This document shows, piece after piece, positions 60,244-64,000 of a stretch of DNA of 64,000 nucleotides. Source of the DNA: Thioalkalicoccus limnaeus (GTDB lineage Bacteria > Pseudomonadota > Gammaproteobacteria > Chromatiales > Chromatiaceae); the NCBI RefSeq assembly GCF_041197575.1, contig NZ_JBDKXB010000012.1, positions 36,965-100,964 of the forward strand. The letters run 5' to 3'. Both the position numbers and the translations under genes were made by a program. The number at the start of each line of letters is the position of its first letter. Within the stretch, counting starts at the first letter, position 1. The notes beneath the pieces are model-generated. The model was given only the letters and a program-made list of their open reading frames with translations, searched no databases and had not been told where the DNA came from.

Positions 60244-62217
60244 TCAGAGGTGGGTTCCCGGCCGCTGGTCGGTCAGCCAATAGAAGCGAAACGGGGGCAC
60301 GACCAGTCGGCCGTTGAACAGCGCCGGTGACTCGCCGGTCACCAGATCCTTGGCCTGCCCATGGCGGAAGAGCCCGCGGTTGCCGATGTTCTCGAGATCC
60401 AGGTACTGCGGGTTGTCGTTGAAATTCGCGACCACGAGCACCCAGTCGCCGACCAGGGTCGGGTGCGTGCGCAGGAACACGAACAGGTGCGGATTATCGA
60501 CGTCGATCAGGTCGCGGTTGTTGAAGTCAGCGAAGGCCGGCGTGGTTTTACGCACCGCGATCAGGCGTTTGAGTCCGTCGAACACACGTTGCTCGATGCT
60601 GCCGCGCTGATGGCGCCGCTCGGCGCGCTCCCAGTTGATCCGCGGACGATGGATCCAGCGCGTATCGCTGGCCTTGTCGCTGTCGTCGAGGAAGGTGTGA
60701 TCGTTCAGCGTCGCCAGTTCGTCGCCATACCAGATCAGCGGGATGCCGCCGAAGGCGAGGATCATGCCGTGCAATGTCAGGATCGTCTCGATCGCATCAC
60801 TGATTGCCTCGGCGTCGTCGTTGGCCATTGCGACCTCGAGTCCGACCAGCGAGGCCAGCGCCCCGGCGATCCGGGCGTCGCCGTTCTTCAGGTTGACCCC
60901 GAAAGGCCGTCCGCGCGCCGGTGAGCCCTCGAAGACACCGGTGAACCAGTCGACCAGGAAGCGCCGATGGGCATAGGGCTCGTAATCGCAGGCGCGGATG
61001 TCGGCGTCGTCGAAGCCCAGCCCGATGTCGTCATGGCAGCGCACGTAGTTGAGCCAGGTGGCCCGGTCGAGCTTGGCCGGCAGGCTCTTGAGCCCCTGGG
61101 TCAGCAGGCGGGCATTCTTGGTCGCGACGGCGTCCCACAGTAGCGCCATGAAGGTCGCGTTGTAGGCGATCTCGCACTCCTTCGCGATCACCGCGTCCTC
61201 GCCGAAGTACTTGATGATCTCCAGCGGCGCGACGATCGCCTCGGCGATGAAGAGGACGCCAGGGGCCGTGACCTGGCAGCAGTCCTTCATCAGCTGGAGG
61301 ATCAGGTGCGCCTCGCGGTTGTTCTGGCAGGTGGTCCCGATCTTCTTCCACAGGAAGGCCACCGCGTCGAGGCGGACGATGTCGGCCCCTTGGTTGGCCC
61401 AGAACAGGATGATGTCCACCATCTCGATGAACACCGCCGGATTGCTGTAGTTGAGATCCCACTGGTAGTTGTTGAAGACCGTCATCACCCAGCGTTCCAT
61501 CGCATCGTCCCAGGTGAAGTTGCCGGGCGCGGTCTCCGGGAAGATCTCCGGCATCGTTTCCTCGAACATGTCAGGGACGTCGCGATTCGGGAACAGGTAG
61601 TAGTAGTCCTGGTAGACCTTGTCGCCATCCCGTGCCTGTTGGGCCCAGGGATGCTCGTTCGAGGTGTGGTTCACGACCACATCGAGCGTCAACAACATGC
61701 CGCGCTTGCGCATCGCCTCGGCCAACTGGTTCAGGTCATCGAGGGTCCCGGCGCGCGGGTCGATGTCGCGAAAATCGCTGACCGCATAGCCGCCGTCGCT
61801 GGCACCGCGCGGGCATTTGAGGATCGGCATCACGTGCACGAGATTGATGCCGAGCTCGGTCAGATACGGCAACCGCTCGGTCAGGCCCGGCAGATGGCCG
61901 GCGAAGCCGTCCGAGTACAGGGCCATGCCGACCCATTCCTGGCTCAGGAACCAGTTGTGGTCCTCCTCGCGGGCCATGTCGAGCCGCTTGAGTTCGTCCG
62001 GTCGCTGGATGTAGGCCCGGGCCAGGCGTTCGGTGAGCTCGATCATCCGCTGCTTGAAATCGTCGCGGTGGCCGTAGAGCTGGCTGAACAGCGAGTGTAT
62101 CGCGTAGAAGTTCGCGCCGAGCCGCGTGTAGAAATGGCGCAGATCCTCGCGGCTGACCTCCGGGTGGAATTCGTCGAGGATATCGTTCAGCAGGGCGTGA
62201 GAGATTTGTTCGTACAT
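60244..62217 (-). CDS. Amylosucrase-like GH13 enzyme
   Basis: About 657 residues with the amylosucrase (GH13_4) architecture: a helical N-terminal domain (residues 1-100), the barrel with LTLDVVVNHTSNEHPWAQ, DIVRLDAVAFLWKKIGT (nucleophile Asp), GVLFIAEAIV (acid/base Glu) and NYVRCHDDIG (stabilising Asp), and a C-terminal beta domain. Amylosucrase builds alpha-1,4-glucan from sucrose, releasing fructose. No signal peptide. The ATG at 62217 gives the family's N terminus (MYEQISHALLND); an in-frame TTG lies 60 bases upstream. No sucrose synthesis gene is nearby, so the natural substrate is open. Confidence 0.87.
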   Translation of the reverse strand: MYEQISHALLNDILDEFHPEVSREDLRHFYTRLGANFYAIHSLFSQLYGHRDDFKQRMIELTERLARAYIQRPDELKRLDMAREEDHNWFLSQEWVGMALYSDGFAGHLPGLTERLPYLTELGINLVHVMPILKCPRGASDGGYAVSDFRDIDPRAGTLDDLNQLAEAMRKRGMLLTLDVVVNHTSNEHPWAQQARDGDKVYQDYYYLFPNRDVPDMFEETMPEIFPETAPGNFTWDDAMERWVMTVFNNYQWDLNYSNPAVFIEMVDIILFWANQGADIVRLDAVAFLWKKIGTTCQNNREAHLILQLMKDCCQVTAPGVLFIAEAIVAPLEIIKYFGEDAVIAKECEIAYNATFMALLWDAVATKNARLLTQGLKSLPAKLDRATWLNYVRCHDDIGLGFDDADIRACDYEPYAHRRFLVDWFTGVFEGSPARGRPFGVNLKNGDARIAGALASLVGLEVAMANDDAEAISDAIETILTLHGMILAFGGIPLIWYGDELATLNDHTFLDDSDKASDTRWIHRPRINWERAERRHQRGSIEQRVFDGLKRLIAVRKTTPAFADFNNRDLIDVDNPHLFVFLRTHPTLVGDWVLVVANFNDNPQYLDLENIGNRGLFRHGQAKDLVTGESPALFNGRLVVPPFRFYWLTDQRPGTHL

Positions 62218-62557
62218 CTGGGATCCGTTGACGGCGCCGAGAGAAGGGGTTTCATTGCGCGCGGGCGCGAGCTGCAAGGCAAGGTTACCAGCCCGTCGTG
62301 GCCGGCAAAAGCGACAGGGGCTCGGCGGCAGGCCGTCGCCGTGGCATCGGACGCCGGATTGGCCGCGCGGTGTCGCGCTTCGGGTCTCTGTAGTAGCATT
62401 GAGAGTGACGGCTGGCCGATCTGGCTGGCGTTATTCCGTGTTCATGTGTCGGAGACTCGATGCCTAGTCTTTACGTAGATCCGTCGATCCCAGAGCGAGC
62501 GGTCGATGGTGACCAAAGCTGTCGCGATGCCGGCGATGGTGTCCGGGGAGGTGATCG

Positions 62558-62761
62558 ATGACGCTCGAAGAATACTTCGGCCAGGCCGTGATCCTGGCGA
62601 TCCTGTTTCTCTATCCGGTGTACCGGATCTGTCGGCGCGCCGGCGTCAATCCTTTGATCAGCCTGACGATTTTTGTCCCCTTCGTCGGCATCCTGGCGAC
62701 CGGCGTCATCTTGTCGTTGTCGACGTGGAAACTCGGTGCCCGCACCGATGGAGGCCGCTAA
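62558..62761 (+). CDS. Small membrane hairpin protein (67 aa)
   Basis: Two hydrophobic helices joined by a short basic loop: FGQAVILAILFLYPVYRICRRAG and NPLISLTIFVPFVGILATGVILSLS. The pattern resembles the DUF5684-like small membrane proteins (xAGxxxxxSLxxxVPFxxxxA). GGGGAGG is 8 bases before the ATG. The stop is followed directly by the next gene's ATG, so the two are coupled. Function unknown. Confidence 0.7.
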   Translation: MTLEEYFGQAVILAILFLYPVYRICRRAGVNPLISLTIFVPFVGILATGVILSLSTWKLGARTDGGR

Positions 62762-63418
62762 ATGGGCGAGACGCTTTTTCTCGCGTTGGTCATTCTAGCG
62801 GTCCTGCTGATCCCGATCGTCGTTTTTGGTCCGATCGCGATGAAGGCCGGGTTCTCTCGCTGGTGGTCGCTGATCCTGATCGTCCCCTTCGCCAACGTGA
62901 TCGCGATCTGGATCTTCGCCTTCATCGAATGGCCGGCGGAGCAGGCCGCTGCCGCGTCGACCGGCGGCGAACAGCCGCCCCGGCTCGACAAGGTGAAGAT
63001 CGACGCATCGTTCTGGGAATTCGGGCAACTTCTGACCGCTCTCAGCGAAAAGGACTTGTCGGGTCCACTCCTGCGGCCGCAGCTGATTCTTGGCTGCAAA
63101 ACCGCGAAGATGGCAAAGAGCCTTCTAGAGGGCTTTCCCGCAAGCGCCGAGGCATTCCTGGAAGGGGAGACGGAGCTTTTCGAATTTGGCGACGGTGCGG
63201 GTGCCGTGCGATTTCCTTTGAAGAACGGGCACGACATCCTTCAGATCCTTGGCTTGTTGCGAGAAGGCGACTATGGAGACGAAGCACTCAGAATCACCAA
63301 CGGGATGGCGATCAGGTTTCCGAGCGCAGAACATCAAGCCCTGAGAGCGACCATAAAATCTGAAAAGCTTATGGGTATCGGCAGGCTACTGGAAGATGAA
63401 GACTTCTGGTGGTGGTGA
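62762..63418 (+). CDS. Hypothetical protein: membrane hairpin fused to a low-G+C soluble domain
   Basis: A 218-residue protein. The first 60 residues form a membrane hairpin (FLALVILAVLLIPIVVFGPIAMKAG, then WWSLILIVPFANVIAIWIFAF) clearly related to the preceding small protein. The rest is a soluble domain with a Cys (ILGCKTAKMAKSLLEGFP), acidic and helical, ending in DEDFWWW. From about 63050 onward the DNA has lower G+C and codons such as ATA, AGA and AAA, unlike the first part. The two halves may have different origins. Not recognised as a known family. Confidence 0.65.
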   Translation: MGETLFLALVILAVLLIPIVVFGPIAMKAGFSRWWSLILIVPFANVIAIWIFAFIEWPAEQAAAASTGGEQPPRLDKVKIDASFWEFGQLLTALSEKDLSGPLLRPQLILGCKTAKMAKSLLEGFPASAEAFLEGETELFEFGDGAGAVRFPLKNGHDILQILGLLREGDYGDEALRITNGMAIRFPSAEHQALRATIKSEKLMGIGRLLEDEDFWWW

Positions 63419-63597
63419 TCACCGGTTTGAGAGGGTGTTTACAAAACCGACTGCGGTATGCACGCAACCCTCTGACGTAAAAGCCAGAATCGCGCAAGCG
63501 AAGTCAACGAAGGGTTCGAAGATTATAACCCATAAGACAATCATTTAAGTGCTTTTTGTCAACGCCATACTAGAGGGTGCCCACAGTAAACTTAAGG
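63419..63597. other. AT-richer intergenic stretch before the inverted-repeat element
   Basis: It contains AGAGGGT and ACCCTCT about 30 bases apart, capable of forming a stem, and a second GAGGGTG further on. The composition is less G+C-rich than the rest of the window, as expected near mobile DNA. No gene. Confidence 0.45.
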
Positions 63598-63954
63598 CTC
63601 TGTTACGTTTGGTGTGGGTTCGGCGTCAGGGCCTGAGCCGCGTTGTGACAGACGTGCCGCGACGTGGTCGGCCTGAACGTCCGCGCATCGTGGGAGTGCG
63701 GACTCCGTGTGGGCAAAGCGTGAATGTCGCGAGCGACCGCGGGACAAGCCGTGAACAACTCGCTAAGGCGTTGAGAAGCTTTATAATCCTGGTGCAGCGA
63801 GTTGCTCACAGCTTGCCTCCGCTCATTCACCCTTTGTCCACACTGCGCCGCGTCAACCGCGCACCAGCGAGCGGACGCCCGCGGCGCCACAGCAACAAGA
63901 TTGAGATACGGCGCTGGCTTAGCGCGCCCCTGACCCACACCAAACGTAACAGAG
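63598..63954. mobile_element. 357-bp element with perfect 22-bp terminal inverted repeats (MITE-like)
   Basis: The left end at 63598-63619 and right end at 63933-63954 are perfect 22-bp inverted copies (CTCTGTTACGTTTGGTGTGGG and one more base). The interior encodes no recognisable transposase; a frame crossing it on the minus strand has no family features. The size and structure suit a non-autonomous miniature transposable element. GGCTCTGTTA also occurs just outside the right end in inverted form (63966-63975), so the true outer ends may be slightly longer or nested. A direct target repeat was not identified. Confidence 0.6.
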
Positions 63955-64000
63955 GCAAACTTCTTTAACAGAGCCAAATTTCCGCGGAATCGCCACACGA

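Overview
The window is high-G+C, densely coded DNA from the chromosome of a gammaproteobacterium, most likely a purple sulfur bacterium or close relative (order Chromatiales). The pointers are a nifLA pair (NifL is largely a gammaproteobacterial/betaproteobacterial partner of NifA), the gammaproteobacterial gene orders tesA-ybbA-ybbP and glrK-qseG-glrR, an sdhCDAB-sdhE operon, and a sulfide:quinone-reductase-like flavoprotein. No photosynthesis, rRNA or tRNA genes are visible, so the lineage is an inference.

Layout. 1-434: the 5' part of an amino-acid ABC transporter binding protein. 1166-2880: two unknown genes. 2988-11294: a sigma-54 activator gene, a candidate -24/-12 promoter, then phosphoketolase, a LOG-family protein, glycogen phosphorylase and a small unknown protein. 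11650-18832: SulP transporter, membrane protein, metY, recJ, darP. 19111-22663: the complete succinate dehydrogenase operon with its flavinylation factor. 22785-26935: secreted nuclease, intrinsic terminator, then HAD phosphatase-pdxS-pdxT (the DXP-independent vitamin B6 route). 27044-33966 (minus strand): relA, a DUF1015 gene and the ybbP/ybbA exporter, divergent from tesA. 34615-38115: SQR-like flavoprotein, a truncated TPR gene, a deaminase, a Rieske ferredoxin and a TrpD2-like protein. 38286-41716: GlrK/QseG/GlrR envelope-stress system. 41924-46448: HMA2 protein, LrgA/LrgB, PBP4-type carboxypeptidase and a PDZ-less HtrA-like lipoprotein. 46601-48603: a class I terpene synthase and a GNAT acetyltransferase, the latter of visibly lower G+C. 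48888-52490: Na/Pi cotransporter and bioA. 52676-56145: glgA with a GH13 enzyme. 56229-60147: phhB, then nifL-nifA behind a good sigma-54 promoter and a candidate NtrC site. 60244-62217: amylosucrase-like enzyme. 62558-64000: two small membrane proteins and a 357-bp inverted-repeat element.

The genes suggest an organism that stores and remobilises glycogen (GlgP, GlgA, two GH13 enzymes, phosphoketolase), fixes nitrogen under NtrC/NifLA control, and makes heavy use of sigma-54: three separate enhancer-binding activators are encoded here.

The observations most worth following are: a two-copy 70-bp intergenic element whose five differences all spare three predicted hairpins; the terpene synthase with a changed metal-binding triad; the sigma-54-linked phosphoketolase/glycogen phosphorylase operon; an SQR homologue lacking one of the three expected redox cysteines; and the palindromic-ended element at the right edge.
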